A DNA stretch of 26,216 nt from JBQTIU01 sp052387815 (GCA_052387815.1 JBQTIU010000066.1:1-26216); one strand, 5' to 3'. Positions 14,220 to 22,652 are shown, numbered from the stretch's first letter. Translations and numbers: made by a program. Notes: a model not told the origin generated them from the sequence alone.

Positions 14220-15143
14220 CTAGCGGACCGGGGGCAGATCGCGGTCGAACAGCCCCAGCTCCTTCATCACCTTGCGCAGCGGCGGGATCAGCTCCTTGCG
14301 CAAGGGCAGGCGCGGCGGCCGCGGATCGCCCATGTCGCGTTTCAAGAGCTTGAAGGCCGCCTTCATGCCATGGACGTAAAGGTGGTCGCCCAGGAAATCG
14401 ATCAAAGGCACGATCTCCGAAAACACTTTCCAGGCGCCATCCTTGTCGTTCTTGTCGACGGCGAGCTCGAACAGCTCCGCCGATTTGCGCGGGATGATGT
14501 TGGCGCACACCGACACCCAGCCTTCGGCCCCGACCATGAAGGACTCGTAGCCGAGGTATCCTGCGAAGACCGTGATCTTGCCCTTGCAGAGGTCGTTGAT
14601 CCGGTAGACGCGCCGCGTGTCGGTGGTCGACTCCTTGATGTAAAGGATGTTGTCGATCATGGCGAGCCGCGCAACGAGCGGCGGCTTCATGTCGAGGACG
14701 GTCGAGGCCGGGTGGTTGTAGAGCATGATCGGCAGGGTCACCGCCTCGGCGATGCGCTTGTAGTGCGTGTAAAGCTCGTCCTCGTCGATCCAGCAGTAAT
14801 AGGGCGTAAGGACCATCGCCGCGTCGGCGCCCAGCTTCTCGGCGTCGCGGGTTAAACGGATCACGTCGGTCGTGCTCTCGGCGGCGGTCCCGACCACCAC
14901 CGGCACGCGCCCCGCGGCCTCATCGATGGCGATGCGCGCGACCTCGTGCCGCTCCGCCTCGGACAGCGACAGGAACTCGCCGTTGCTGGCGAGCGCGATG
15001 ATTCCGTGGATGCCCTCCGAGATTTGGAAATCGACGAGCCAGCGGAGCATTTTTTCGTCGACCCTCGAGCCGTCGGCGGTGAACGGGGTGAGGATGACGG
15101 TAAAAGTGCCGCGCAGTTTCTTGTGCTTGACCTTCTTCTTCAT
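14220..15143 (-). CDS. DHDPS/NAL-family lyase 2 of the divergent locus
   Basis: This 307-residue protein has Schiff-base Lys170 (LYIKESTTD), Tyr142 (IMLYNHPAS) and a pocket loop SNGEFLSLS (53-61). Asn replaces the second Thr/Ser of the usual G-T-T/S-G-E. It has a short basic N-terminus (MKKKVKHKK). It is clearly a different paralog from lyase 1: the loops and the phrase TPYYCWIDEDEL differ from PPFYSTPSEDEL. ATG 15143 has AGAGGA 5 nt upstream. It is the first gene of the leftward operon, directly beside the divergent control region. Two non-identical lyases in one operon may act on successive intermediates or form a mixed tetramer. Neither can be told from the sequence. Confidence 0.9.
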   Translation of the reverse strand: MKKKVKHKKLRGTFTVILTPFTADGSRVDEKMLRWLVDFQISEGIHGIIALASNGEFLSLSEAERHEVARIAIDEAAGRVPVVVGTAAESTTDVIRLTRDAEKLGADAAMVLTPYYCWIDEDELYTHYKRIAEAVTLPIMLYNHPASTVLDMKPPLVARLAMIDNILYIKESTTDTRRVYRINDLCKGKITVFAGYLGYESFMVGAEGWVSVCANIIPRKSAELFELAVDKNDKDGAWKVFSEIVPLIDFLGDHLYVHGMKAAFKLLKRDMGDPRPPRLPLRKELIPPLRKVMKELGLFDRDLPPVR

Positions 15144-15314
15144 GGACTTCCTCTCGTCGATCCTGGACCGCTCGGGCGGGATGCCCTCGACGCTCCCATG
15201 CATCATGCCCAATGCATCATGGACGATGCGCTCGGGTCAAGCCAATGCCATTGACCGCGCGACGCAACTCCAATACTGGTGGCCCGCGTGAGGGCGTTCC
15301 CGAGGCCAACGCGG
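15144..15314. promoter_or_regulatory. Divergent control region with ATGCATCATG repeats
   Basis: ATGCATCATG occurs at 15198-15207 and again at 15212-15221, 14 bp apart in the same direction. The second copy also starts an inverted repeat, GCATC-N6-GATGC (15214-15229). Leftward, TTGACC (15240-15235) could be a -35 with TGCATT (15216-15211) 18 nt on, inside the repeats. Rightward, TTGACC (15251-15256) lies about 60 nt before ATG 15315 with a weak -10 (AATACT or TACTGG). A repressor binding the repeats would control the leftward operon first. No regulator gene lies in the locus. Confidence 0.45.
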
Positions 15315-16355
15315 ATGGCACCAGCGCTTGACCAGAAGGGGAAAATCCAGACCGTGCGCGGCTTGATCGCGCCCGAGGCGCTCGGCCCGACCCTCATGCA
15401 CGAGCATATCCTATGGGACGTGACCCGGCCGGAAGTCGCCGGCCAGGGTGGGCCGGAAGTGACGATCACGCTTGACAACGTGTGGGAGATCAACCGCCGG
15501 TCGATCCTCGACTACGGCAACCAGTACATGAGGAAGTACAGCGTTGCGCTCGAGGAACTCATCCGCTTGCGCGAATCGGGCGGCGGCGCGGTCGTCGACT
15601 TGACCAATTTCGGATTGAAGCCCGATCCCACTGGGCTGCGCTTCCTGTCGGAGGGGTCGGGGGTGCCGATCATCCAGGGCGCCGGCTATTATGTGGACGA
15701 ATACATCCCGGCTGAGATGAAGGCCAATTCGGTCGACGAACTGGCCGCCGAAATCATCTCCCAGGTGCGCGAGGGCTGTTGGAGCACCGATGTCCGCGCC
15801 GGGATCATCGGCGAAATCGGCTGCATGTGGCCGCTCACCGAATTCGAGCGGCGCGTGCTCGCGGCCGCGGCGATCGCGCAAGTCGAGACCGGCGCCGCGA
15901 TCAATGTCCATCCGGGCCGCGACAGCCGGGCGCCCTTCGAGCTGGTGGACATCCTCGGCAAGGCGGGCGGCGACGTCACGCGCCTCGTCATGAGCCACAT
16001 CGATCGCACCCTCTTCTCGACCGAGGAGGTGCTGCGGCTCGCGGATTCCGGCTGCGTCGTCGAATACGATTTCTTCGGCATCGAGACGTCGTATTATTGG
16101 TTCGGGGACCGCGACCTGCCCACCGACTACATGCGGCTGCGCTACATTCGCGAGCTGTTCGACCGCGGCTATGGCGGCCAGGTGGTGGTGTCCCAGGACA
16201 TCTGCACGAAAACCCGGCTCGTCGCCTATGGCGGCCACGGTTATGGCCATATGTTCCGGAACGTGGTCCCCCTCATGCGCAACAAAGGCTTTTCCGAAGA
16301 TGAGATCGATACCGTCCTCGTGCGCACGCCGAGGCGTCTCCTGACCTTCGTCTGA
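15315..16355 (+). CDS. Phosphotriesterase-family hydrolase (lactonase/amidohydrolase-like)
   Basis: This 346-residue TIM-barrel protein has the binuclear metal site of the phosphotriesterase family: His29-x-His31 (LMHEHIL), bridging Glu167 (IIGEIGCMWPLT, Glu instead of the carboxylated Lys of the classic enzyme), His199 (INVHPGR), His228 (MSHID) and Asp295 (VSQDICT). Members with the bridging Glu are mostly lactonases and other carboxyl-ester or amide hydrolases rather than pesticide hydrolases. ATG 15315 is preferred over the in-frame GTG 15279, because similarity begins at KIQTVRGLI and a GAGG lies before it. First gene of the rightward operon. A ring-opening step is an inference from context. 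Confidence 0.88.
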   Translation: MAPALDQKGKIQTVRGLIAPEALGPTLMHEHILWDVTRPEVAGQGGPEVTITLDNVWEINRRSILDYGNQYMRKYSVALEELIRLRESGGGAVVDLTNFGLKPDPTGLRFLSEGSGVPIIQGAGYYVDEYIPAEMKANSVDELAAEIISQVREGCWSTDVRAGIIGEIGCMWPLTEFERRVLAAAAIAQVETGAAINVHPGRDSRAPFELVDILGKAGGDVTRLVMSHIDRTLFSTEEVLRLADSGCVVEYDFFGIETSYYWFGDRDLPTDYMRLRYIRELFDRGYGGQVVVSQDICTKTRLVAYGGHGYGHMFRNVVPLMRNKGFSEDEIDTVLVRTPRRLLTFV

Positions 16356-16379
16356 TCGCGGCCTTGGGGGGATAGCGCA

Positions 16380-17243
16380 ATGGACCCAAATCGCGTCGGG
16401 ATCGGTTCCCCGCTGGACGAGGCCACTTCGCGCCACCCGATGGGACCGGTCGTCGCCGAGGCCGACATCGCGGCCTATGAGGAAGATGGCGTCGTTTGCA
16501 TTCGCCGGCTGCTCGACGAGGGCTGGGTTGCGCGCCTGCGCGAAGCGATCGCTCGCGTCGAGCGCAACCCGGGCCCGTTCCGCGAACGCTACAGCCCGGA
16601 GGATCCGGGCATATTCATGAGCGAAAAGTTCCTGTGGACCTTCGATCCGGACTTCCGGGCTTGCGCCTTCGATTCGCCGCAGGCGGAAGCCGCCGGCCTC
16701 CTCATGCGCGCGACCAAGGTCAACGTGTTCTACGACCATTTGATGGTCAAGAACCCCGGCGCGGTCTCGCCCACGCCCTGGCATCAGGACCTCAACTACT
16801 GGCCGGCCGAAGGCCGCCAGATTTGTTCCGTATGGGTGGCCTTCGATCCGGTGGACCGCGACAACGGTGGCATGGAGTTCGTGGCCGGCTCGCATCGCTC
16901 GGGGCGCCGCTTCCAGCCCTTCGACTTCCGGCTCCCGGAAGCGGTCGAGACCGACGAGTTCGAGAAGCTGCCCGATATCGACCAGCGCCGTGGCGACTAC
17001 CGGATCCTGTCGTGGGACCTCGAGCCGGGCGACGGCCTGGTGTTCAGCGCGCTCACCCTGCATGGCGCGGCGGGCAACCGGACCTTGCGCCGGCGCCGCG
17101 CGCTGTCGACCCGCTATGCCGGCGACGACATGCGCTTCATTAAGCGCAATAAGGTGATCAAGCTGCTCTTCGATCCCGGCCTCGAGCCCGGCGATCCCCT
17201 GGACTGCGACCTATTTCCGGTGGTCTGGCGCCGGCCGACTTGA
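16380..17243 (+). CDS. PhyH-type Fe(II)/2-oxoglutarate dioxygenase
   Basis: This 287-residue protein of the phytanoyl-CoA dioxygenase family has the iron triad His135-x-Asp137 (TPWHQDLNYW) and distal His228 (LTLHGAAGN). Arg in RRRALSTRY (about 240-245) should hold 2-oxoglutarate. GGMEFVAGSHRSG is the usual family phrase between the two. It would hydroxylate a substrate using oxygen and 2-oxoglutarate. ATG 16380 is 24 nt after the hydrolase stop with GGGGGGA just before it. The substrate is unknown. In this operon it probably hydroxylates the imported compound or an intermediate. Confidence 0.9.
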   Translation: MDPNRVGIGSPLDEATSRHPMGPVVAEADIAAYEEDGVVCIRRLLDEGWVARLREAIARVERNPGPFRERYSPEDPGIFMSEKFLWTFDPDFRACAFDSPQAEAAGLLMRATKVNVFYDHLMVKNPGAVSPTPWHQDLNYWPAEGRQICSVWVAFDPVDRDNGGMEFVAGSHRSGRRFQPFDFRLPEAVETDEFEKLPDIDQRRGDYRILSWDLEPGDGLVFSALTLHGAAGNRTLRRRRALSTRYAGDDMRFIKRNKVIKLLFDPGLEPGDPLDCDLFPVVWRRPT

Positions 17244-17288
17244 CGCCGCCTTGCGGCTCCCCCGGCGAGACCAAGAACGGAGACCCGT

Positions 17289-17513
17289 ATGCCGATCGTT
17301 TATGTCTACGCCTTCGAGCGCCCGCTCGCCAAGAAGCGCGAGATCGTCAAGGGCATCACCGAGGTCACCTGCAAGGCCTATGACGTTCCGCCCGAGATCG
17401 TCACGGTCTATATCTTCGACGTGCCGAGGACCAACGCCGCGCACGCCGGCATCCTCGAATCGGACCGGCAAGCCGCCGCGAAGGTCCGCAAAGGCCGTAC
17501 GAAGAAAGGTTGA
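17289..17513 (+). CDS. 4-oxalocrotonate tautomerase-family small protein
   Basis: This 74-residue protein begins MPIVYVYAFERPLAKKRE. After removal of Met, Pro1 serves as the general base of the tautomerase superfamily, with a beta-alpha-beta unit and a second strand VTVYIFDVPR. Such enzymes shift double bonds in enol/keto acids, typically in ring-cleavage pathways. GGAG lies 9 nt before ATG 17289. The gene is 45 nt after the dioxygenase and 33 nt before the dehydrogenase. The C-terminal tail is rich in Lys and Arg and somewhat long. Its presence favours an unsaturated 2-oxo-acid intermediate in the pathway. Confidence 0.88.
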   Translation: MPIVYVYAFERPLAKKREIVKGITEVTCKAYDVPPEIVTVYIFDVPRTNAAHAGILESDRQAAAKVRKGRTKKG

Positions 17514-17546
17514 GCGGCCGGGGGCCCAGCGGCGGAGCGAGGACGC

Positions 17547-18686
17547 GTGGACCGATTCTACTCCGAAACGCAAGCGATGGTCCGCGACACGGTGCGCCGG
17601 TTCGCGGAAACGACCGTGCTGCCCGTCGCCGCCGCTATTGACCGCGACGACCGCTTCCCGACCGAGATTTACCGGCAAATGGCGGAGCTGGGGCTGTTCG
17701 GCGGCGGCCTTCCCGAATCCGCCGGGGGCAGCGGCTTCGACACGGTCGCCATGGCGATCGCCATGGAGGAGATGGCCAGGTGTTCGGGAAGCGCCGGCAA
17801 CATCTTCGCCATTCCGGTCGAGGCCGTCCGCTTCCTCAACGAGCATGGCGACGGCCACCACAAAAGCCGCATTTCCGGTATCGTCGCCGGCGACCTCATC
17901 CCGGCAACATGCGCCTCCGAGCCCGACTACGGCTCGGACGTCGCCGGCATGCGGACGGCGGCGGCGCGCCGCGGCGGCGACTATGTCATCAACGGCACCA
18001 AGGCGTGGGTCAGCCTCGGCTTGGTCGCCAACCTGATCTTCGTCTTCGCCAAGACCGACCCCGACAAGGGCCATCGCGGCATCAGCTGTTTCGCGGTCGA
18101 GGGCGACAACCCGGGGGTGAGGCGCGGCAAAAAGGAGCGGCTCCTCGGCATGCATGGTCTCGAGACCTGCCAGATTGTCTTCGCGGATTGCCGGGTCCCG
18201 GCCCGCGAGCGCATCGGGCCCGAGAACGGGGCCTTCAAAATGGCCATGGTCAATTTCAACTACAGCCGCATCATGATGGCGGCCATGGCCCTCGGCATGG
18301 CCCGGGCGGGCTACGAGGATTCCTTGCACTACGCCAAGTCGCGCATCCAGTTCGGCCGGCCGATTTTCGACTACCAGGCCGTCCAGTTCATGCTCGCCGA
18401 CATGTCGACCGACATCTCCGCCGCCCGCCTCCTCATCCACCACGCCGCCGGCCTGCTCGATGCCGGCTATCCGATCGTCCGCGAGGCCGCGGAGATGAAG
18501 CTGTTTACGACCGACATGGCGATGAAGCACGTCACCAACGCCGTGCAGATCCACGGCGGCAACGGCTATTCCCAGGACTACCGGGTCGAACGGCTGTTCC
18601 GCGATGTCAAGCTCGCGCAGATCTACGAGGGGACGAACCAGATCCAGCGCCTGATCATCGCCCGCCAGATCGCCAAGGACGCCTGA
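17547..18686 (+). CDS. Acyl-CoA dehydrogenase
   Basis: This 379-residue FAD enzyme has full family length. It shows helices from residue 1, ASEPDYGSDVAGM (flavin contact), NGTKAWVSLG, ERIGPENGAFKMAM, SRIQFGRPIFDYQ, VQIHGGNGYSQDY and IYEGTNQIQRLIIAR. In the last of these, Glu361 is the catalytic base in the position used by medium/short-chain and acyl-specific members. It inserts a 2,3 double bond in an acyl-CoA and passes electrons to ETF. The start GTG 17547 has GGAGCGAGGA upstream. It belongs with the following CoA-transferase, which would supply its CoA-ester substrate. Confidence 0.93.
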   Translation: MDRFYSETQAMVRDTVRRFAETTVLPVAAAIDRDDRFPTEIYRQMAELGLFGGGLPESAGGSGFDTVAMAIAMEEMARCSGSAGNIFAIPVEAVRFLNEHGDGHHKSRISGIVAGDLIPATCASEPDYGSDVAGMRTAAARRGGDYVINGTKAWVSLGLVANLIFVFAKTDPDKGHRGISCFAVEGDNPGVRRGKKERLLGMHGLETCQIVFADCRVPARERIGPENGAFKMAMVNFNYSRIMMAAMALGMARAGYEDSLHYAKSRIQFGRPIFDYQAVQFMLADMSTDISAARLLIHHAAGLLDAGYPIVREAAEMKLFTTDMAMKHVTNAVQIHGGNGYSQDYRVERLFRDVKLAQIYEGTNQIQRLIIARQIAKDA

Positions 18687-18717
18687 GTCCCGGCCTAGGT
18701 TCAAGACAAGGGAAGAG

Positions 18718-20325
18718 ATGCTGAACCGCGTGATAGCGGCCGATGAGGCCGCTCAACTCATCAAGGATGGCGATACGGTCATCGTCGGCGGCTCGGCCGG
18801 GATGGGTGTCGCCGAATCGGTCCTGGAGGCGATCGAGAAGCTATTCTTGGGCGAGGGCCGGCCGCGCGCACTCACCATCCTGCACACGACCGGCGTCGGG
18901 GCGGTCCATGCCAAGGGCTTGAACCGCCTCGCCCACAAGGGACTGATCAAACGCGTGATCGGCGGCAATTACGGGCTGCAGCTGCCATTCATGAAGGCGT
19001 TGATCGTCAGCGACGAGATCGAGGCCTACAACCTTCCCCAGGGCGTCATCTGCCAGCTTTACCGTGCGATGGCGGCCAAGCACCCGGGGGTGGTCACGCA
19101 TGTCGGCCTCGACACCTACATCGACCCGCGCCAGGAAGGCGGCAAGATGAACCGGGCCACCACCGAGGATTTGATCGAGGTGGTGACGCTCGCCGGCCAA
19201 GAGTGGCTGTTCTACAAGGCCCCGGTCGCCAATGTCGCGCTCATCCGCGGCACCACCGCCGACGAGGACGGCAACGTCGGTTGGGAGCACGAGGCGACGA
19301 CGCTCGAGGCCCTGTCCATCGCCCAGGCCGTGCACAACGCCGGCGGGACGGTGATCTGCCAGGTCAAGCGCCTGGCCGAGCGCGGAACCCTGCATCCGCA
19401 GATGGTCAAGGTGCCGGGGTTCCTCATCGACCGCTTCGTCGTCGATCCCGGCCAGTGGCAGAACTACGCCACGCCATTCGATCCCAGCCTGTGCGGCGAG
19501 ATCAGACGGCCGTTGTCGAGCGTCGAAGCGGGCCCGCTCAACGAGCGCCGGGTGATCGCGCGGCGCGGGGCCTTCGAGCTGTTCCCGGGCGCCGTCATCA
19601 ATCTCGGCGTCGGCGTCTCGGCGCTCATCCCCAATGTACTCGCCGAAGAGGGGCTGGAGCGTCTCGTCACGCTCACCGTCGAAGCGGGAGTCATCGGCGG
19701 CGTGCCGGGCGAGGGGCTGTACTTCGGCTCGGCCTGCAACCCGAGCGCCATCATCGACCAGCCCTATCAGTTCGACTTCTACGACGGTGGCGGGCTCGAC
19801 CTCGCGTTCGTGTCCTTCGCCGAGGTCGATTCGGAGGGCAACGTCAATGTCACCCGGTTCGGCGACCGCAACGACGGCGCCGGCGGCTTCATTGACATCA
19901 CCCAGAACGCCAAGCGGATCGTCTTCGGCGGCACGCTTTCGGGCGGCGGCCTCAAGGTCGTGGTGGCCGACGGCCGGCTCCGCATCGACCGGGAAGGGAC
20001 GCTCGCCAAGTTCGTGGCGCGCGTCGGGCAGATCAGCTACAACGGCCGGCGCGGCCAGGCGCGCGGCCAGGAGACGACGTTCGTGACCGAGCGGGCGATC
20101 TTCCGTATGGCCCCACAGGGTCTGATGGTGACCGAAATCGCGCCCGGCATCCGCCTGCGAGAGGACGTGCTCGACCGCCTCGGCTTCTCCCCGCAGGTGG
20201 CGAGCGGCCTCCGCCTCATGGACGCGCGCATCTTCCGCGACGGCCCCATGGGCCTCAAGGCCGAGACGGCGGCCCGCGCTCGCGGCCCGGGCGCGATCCG
20301 GCGGGCGGGAGAGGGAGCGAGCTAA
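18718..20325 (+). CDS. Single-chain acyl-CoA:carboxylate CoA-transferase (YdiF/propionate CoA-transferase type)
   Basis: This 535-residue family I CoA-transferase has both halves in one polypeptide. The alpha-like half has VIVGGSAGMG and NLPQGVICQLYRAM, and the beta-like half has INLGVGVSALIP, VTLTVEAGVIGGVPG and GDRNDGAGGF. The nucleophilic Glu is most likely Glu322 in TVEAGV. It moves CoA from an acyl-CoA to a free carboxylate, here presumably the pathway acid. ATG 18718 follows AAGGGAAG. It is the last gene of the rightward operon, 31 nt after the dehydrogenase, and its end is 33 nt from that of the convergent maoC-like gene. Confidence 0.93.
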   Translation: MLNRVIAADEAAQLIKDGDTVIVGGSAGMGVAESVLEAIEKLFLGEGRPRALTILHTTGVGAVHAKGLNRLAHKGLIKRVIGGNYGLQLPFMKALIVSDEIEAYNLPQGVICQLYRAMAAKHPGVVTHVGLDTYIDPRQEGGKMNRATTEDLIEVVTLAGQEWLFYKAPVANVALIRGTTADEDGNVGWEHEATTLEALSIAQAVHNAGGTVICQVKRLAERGTLHPQMVKVPGFLIDRFVVDPGQWQNYATPFDPSLCGEIRRPLSSVEAGPLNERRVIARRGAFELFPGAVINLGVGVSALIPNVLAEEGLERLVTLTVEAGVIGGVPGEGLYFGSACNPSAIIDQPYQFDFYDGGGLDLAFVSFAEVDSEGNVNVTRFGDRNDGAGGFIDITQNAKRIVFGGTLSGGGLKVVVADGRLRIDREGTLAKFVARVGQISYNGRRGQARGQETTFVTERAIFRMAPQGLMVTEIAPGIRLREDVLDRLGFSPQVASGLRLMDARIFRDGPMGLKAETAARARGPGAIRRAGEGAS

Positions 20326-20358
20326 AGCGCGCGACTCCGGTCTTGCGCGCCGCCCCGA

Positions 20359-20838
20359 TCAGGCCCGGGGTCGGCGCATCAGCAAGCTCACGTGTTCGGC
20401 CTGCGTGACCACCTCGTCGGTGTGGTTGATCAGGGTGACAATTTCCGTGACTACCCCGCGGTCGGGTTTCTTGCTTTCCCGCTTGGCGACGAACTTGACT
20501 TTCACGCGCACCGTGTCGTCGGGAAACACCGGCTTCAGGAACCGCACGTTGTTCCAGCCGAGCGAGGCGAGCGAGGTGTGCGCATAGAGCCCGAGCTCGG
20601 TTTTCAGCCCCTCCATCAGCGACAGCCCGTAGAGACCGTGCGCGATGGTCCTGCCGAAGGACGTGTTGCGGCAAAAGTCCTCGTCGGTGTGCAGAGGATG
20701 GCGGTCGCGCGTGATCTGCGCGAACGAAAGGATGTCCGACTTGGTGACCTTGTGCGAGGCGGTTTCCAACTCCTCGCCGACCACGATGTCCTCGTAATAG
20801 AGGTCGACCCGGGGTCTCGTTGGTGCGGTCTCGGCCAT
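20359..20838 (-). CDS. MaoC-like (R)-specific enoyl-CoA hydratase
   Basis: This 159-residue hot-dog-fold dehydratase has the hydratase signature FAQITRDRHPLHTDEDF plus FGRTIAHGLYGLSLMEG, with the catalytic Asp45/His50 pair and the downstream Gly-Arg-Thr-Ile-Ala-His-Gly. WNNVRFLKPVFPDDTV is the usual middle part. It hydrates 2-enoyl-CoA. ATG 20838 follows GGAGGGG. The frame is open further upstream to 20895, but that stretch overlaps a gap and has no family features. Last gene of a three-gene leftward set (aminotransferase, deacetylase-like hydrolase, hydratase). It could act after the acyl-CoA dehydrogenase made by the convergent operon. Confidence 0.9.
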   Translation of the reverse strand: MAETAPTRPRVDLYYEDIVVGEELETASHKVTKSDILSFAQITRDRHPLHTDEDFCRNTSFGRTIAHGLYGLSLMEGLKTELGLYAHTSLASLGWNNVRFLKPVFPDDTVRVKVKFVAKRESKKPDRGVVTEIVTLINHTDEVVTQAEHVSLLMRRPRA

Positions 20839-20901
20839 GATCCCCTCCGTTCGGCGGCAAACTCTTTGGTACCGGCGGCCCACGTCGCCCGTCAATCTGT
20901 A

Positions 20902-21774
20902 TCACGCGTTGGGCGCCGCGCGGTACCAGTCGAGGATCTGTTCGCCGGTCCAGAACAGCACGCCGGGCCGCTTGGCAAGCTCGTCGTAGATGCGCTCGAA
21001 ATACGCAATCCGGTGCGGCACGCCGCTGATATACGGGTGGACGCAGATCGCCATGACGCGCGCCGACTCCTCGCCGTCCCGGTACAGCCTCTCGAACTGT
21101 TCGAGGGTGCGCTCGTAGAGGACCCGCGACTCGTGGCGCTGGAGGACCATCATCGCGATGTCGTTCAGTTCGACGCTGTAGGGGACCATGACGAGGGGCC
21201 GCGACGTCGTCTTGATCCCGCAGGGCTGCTCGTCCATCACCCAGTCCGACACGTATTCGATGCCTTCCTCGGCCAGGATATCGAGGGTCTTCTCGGTCTC
21301 GGCGAGGCCGGGGCCGAGCCAGCCGCGCGGCGCCTTGCCGGTGAAATCGCGGATGGTGGATATCGTCTTGCGGATGACCGCGCGCTCGTCATCGACGACA
21401 TGCATCGCCTTCTGCGTGAAGCCGTGGCCCATGAACTCCCAGCCGGCATCGAGGATCGCCTTGGCGATGCGCGGATAGTCGAGGCACACCGAGGCGTTGA
21501 TCGACGCCGTCGCCCGGATGCCGGCGCGATCGAGCGCCGCCTTGAGCCGCCAGAACCGGACCCGCATGCCGTACTCGTGCCAGGCCCAGTTCGGCACGTC
21601 GGGCAACGCCGCGATACCGGCCGGGGTGGTCATCACCTGCCGGGGCATCGGGCCGCCGATGTCCCAGTTCTCGACATTGACGACGGTCGACACGACGACG
21701 CGCGCATCGCCGGGAAGCCGCAGCGGCTTGCGGTCGACGATGGCCGAATAGTCGAAGCGATCTTGCGGTCGCAC
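20902..21774 (-). CDS. Polysaccharide deacetylase/allantoinase PuuE-like NodB-fold hydrolase
   Basis: This 290-residue NodB-fold protein has an acidic motif 1 replaced by VVNVENWDIGG (about 31-41). It has GHGFTQKAMH (His117 and His125) as the probable metal-binding motif 2, a long arginine-bearing stretch PRGWLGPGLAETEKTLD, and a final VMAICVHPYISGVPHRI with another His. This pattern is that of PuuE-type allantoinases and other amide hydrolases acting on small molecules rather than of sugar deacetylases. The start GTG 21774 has GAGGAGGGAG 4 nt upstream. The frame continues far upstream in antisense of the aminotransferase and should not be included. Setting and fold suggest cleavage of an amide or cyclic ureide. 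Confidence 0.85.
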   Translation of the reverse strand: MRPQDRFDYSAIVDRKPLRLPGDARVVVSTVVNVENWDIGGPMPRQVMTTPAGIAALPDVPNWAWHEYGMRVRFWRLKAALDRAGIRATASINASVCLDYPRIAKAILDAGWEFMGHGFTQKAMHVVDDERAVIRKTISTIRDFTGKAPRGWLGPGLAETEKTLDILAEEGIEYVSDWVMDEQPCGIKTTSRPLVMVPYSVELNDIAMMVLQRHESRVLYERTLEQFERLYRDGEESARVMAICVHPYISGVPHRIAYFERIYDELAKRPGVLFWTGEQILDWYRAAPNA

Positions 21775-21788
21775 GATACTCCCTCCTC

Positions 21789-22652
21789 TCAGCCGTCCGA
21801 TGCGCCTGCGGCCGTGTAACGGCGGTAGCGATCGATGAGCGCCATCGTCATCGAACCGGCTTGGCCGTTGCCGATCACGGAGTCGTCGATGCGGGTGACG
21901 GGGGCGATCCGGGCGGAGGCATTCGTCTGGAACGCCTCGGCGGCCGATTTCGCCTCTGCGACACTGAAGCGCCGCTCGACGACCTTGATGTCCAGTTGCG
22001 CGGCAAGCGCGATCACGGTCGCGCGCGTCACGCCCTTCAAGATCGCCGCCGTGGCGGGACGCGTCAGGAGCTCCTTGTCCGTGGTGACGATCCAGGCGTT
22101 GGACGCCGACCCCTCGGTGACGTAGCCGTCGGCATCGACCTGCCAGGCATCGAAATACCCGGCCTCGAGCGCCCCCTGCTTGGCAAGCACGTTCGCCAGC
22201 AGGGCGACGGATTTGATGTCGCACCTTCCCCAACGGATGTCGGGGATGGTCATGACGGCGATCCCCTCGGCGAGGCGTTGCGGCGAGGCGGGCGGCAGCT
22301 GGCGGGCGGTCATGATGATCGTCGTCCTGGCGATGGCGGGAAACGCCGGGTTGCGCGGTGCCGCGCCCCGCGTCGCCTGGATATAGAGCATGCCGTGGTC
22401 GATCCGGTTCAAGCGCAGGACCTCACGGATGATGCATTTCAGCGCCGGCCGCGAGACTCCGGCGGCCATGCGTATTTCCTTGAGCGACCGGTCGAGACGA
22501 TCGAGGTGCGGCGTCTCGTCGACGAGGCGGCCACGCTCGACCAGGATCACCTCGTAGACCGAGTCGGCGAACTGCAGGCCGCGATCCTCGACGTTGACGC
22601 CGGCCGCCGCGAGGGGCAGGTAGCGACCGTCGACATAGGCGATCCGCGACAT
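21789..22652 (-). CDS. Class IV aminotransferase, D-amino-acid transaminase-like
   Basis: This 287-residue PLP enzyme has catalytic Lys147 (CDIKSVALLANVLAKQ), Glu180 in TEGSASNAW, a PLP-phosphate-binding TNASARIAPVTRID and the start YVDGRYLPLAAAGV with GLQFADSVYEV. This composition is closest to D-alanine aminotransferase, with the branched-chain and aminodeoxychorismate-lyase groups as alternatives. ATG 22652 begins at the family's usual first strand. An upstream ATG at 22709 would add an unrelated tail. The ribosome binding site is weak. It is the first gene of the leftward set and divergent to the large flavoprotein, a pairing that suggests amine or D-amino-acid handling. Confidence 0.88.
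   Translation of the reverse strand: MSRIAYVDGRYLPLAAAGVNVEDRGLQFADSVYEVILVERGRLVDETPHLDRLDRSLKEIRMAAGVSRPALKCIIREVLRLNRIDHGMLYIQATRGAAPRNPAFPAIARTTIIMTARQLPPASPQRLAEGIAVMTIPDIRWGRCDIKSVALLANVLAKQGALEAGYFDAWQVDADGYVTEGSASNAWIVTTDKELLTRPATAAILKGVTRATVIALAAQLDIKVVERRFSVAEAKSAAEAFQTNASARIAPVTRIDDSVIGNGQAGSMTMALIDRYRRYTAAGASDG

Noticed and set aside
12697..14508. A longer amidohydrolase starting at 14508
   Set aside because: Residues before ATG 14211 overlap the end of lyase 2 and show no resemblance to the family. The typical first strand starts just after 14211.
20902..22233. A 443-residue deacetylase-like protein
   Set aside because: The first 150 residues are arginine-rich shadow of the aminotransferase gene. 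GTG 21774 has an excellent ribosome binding site.
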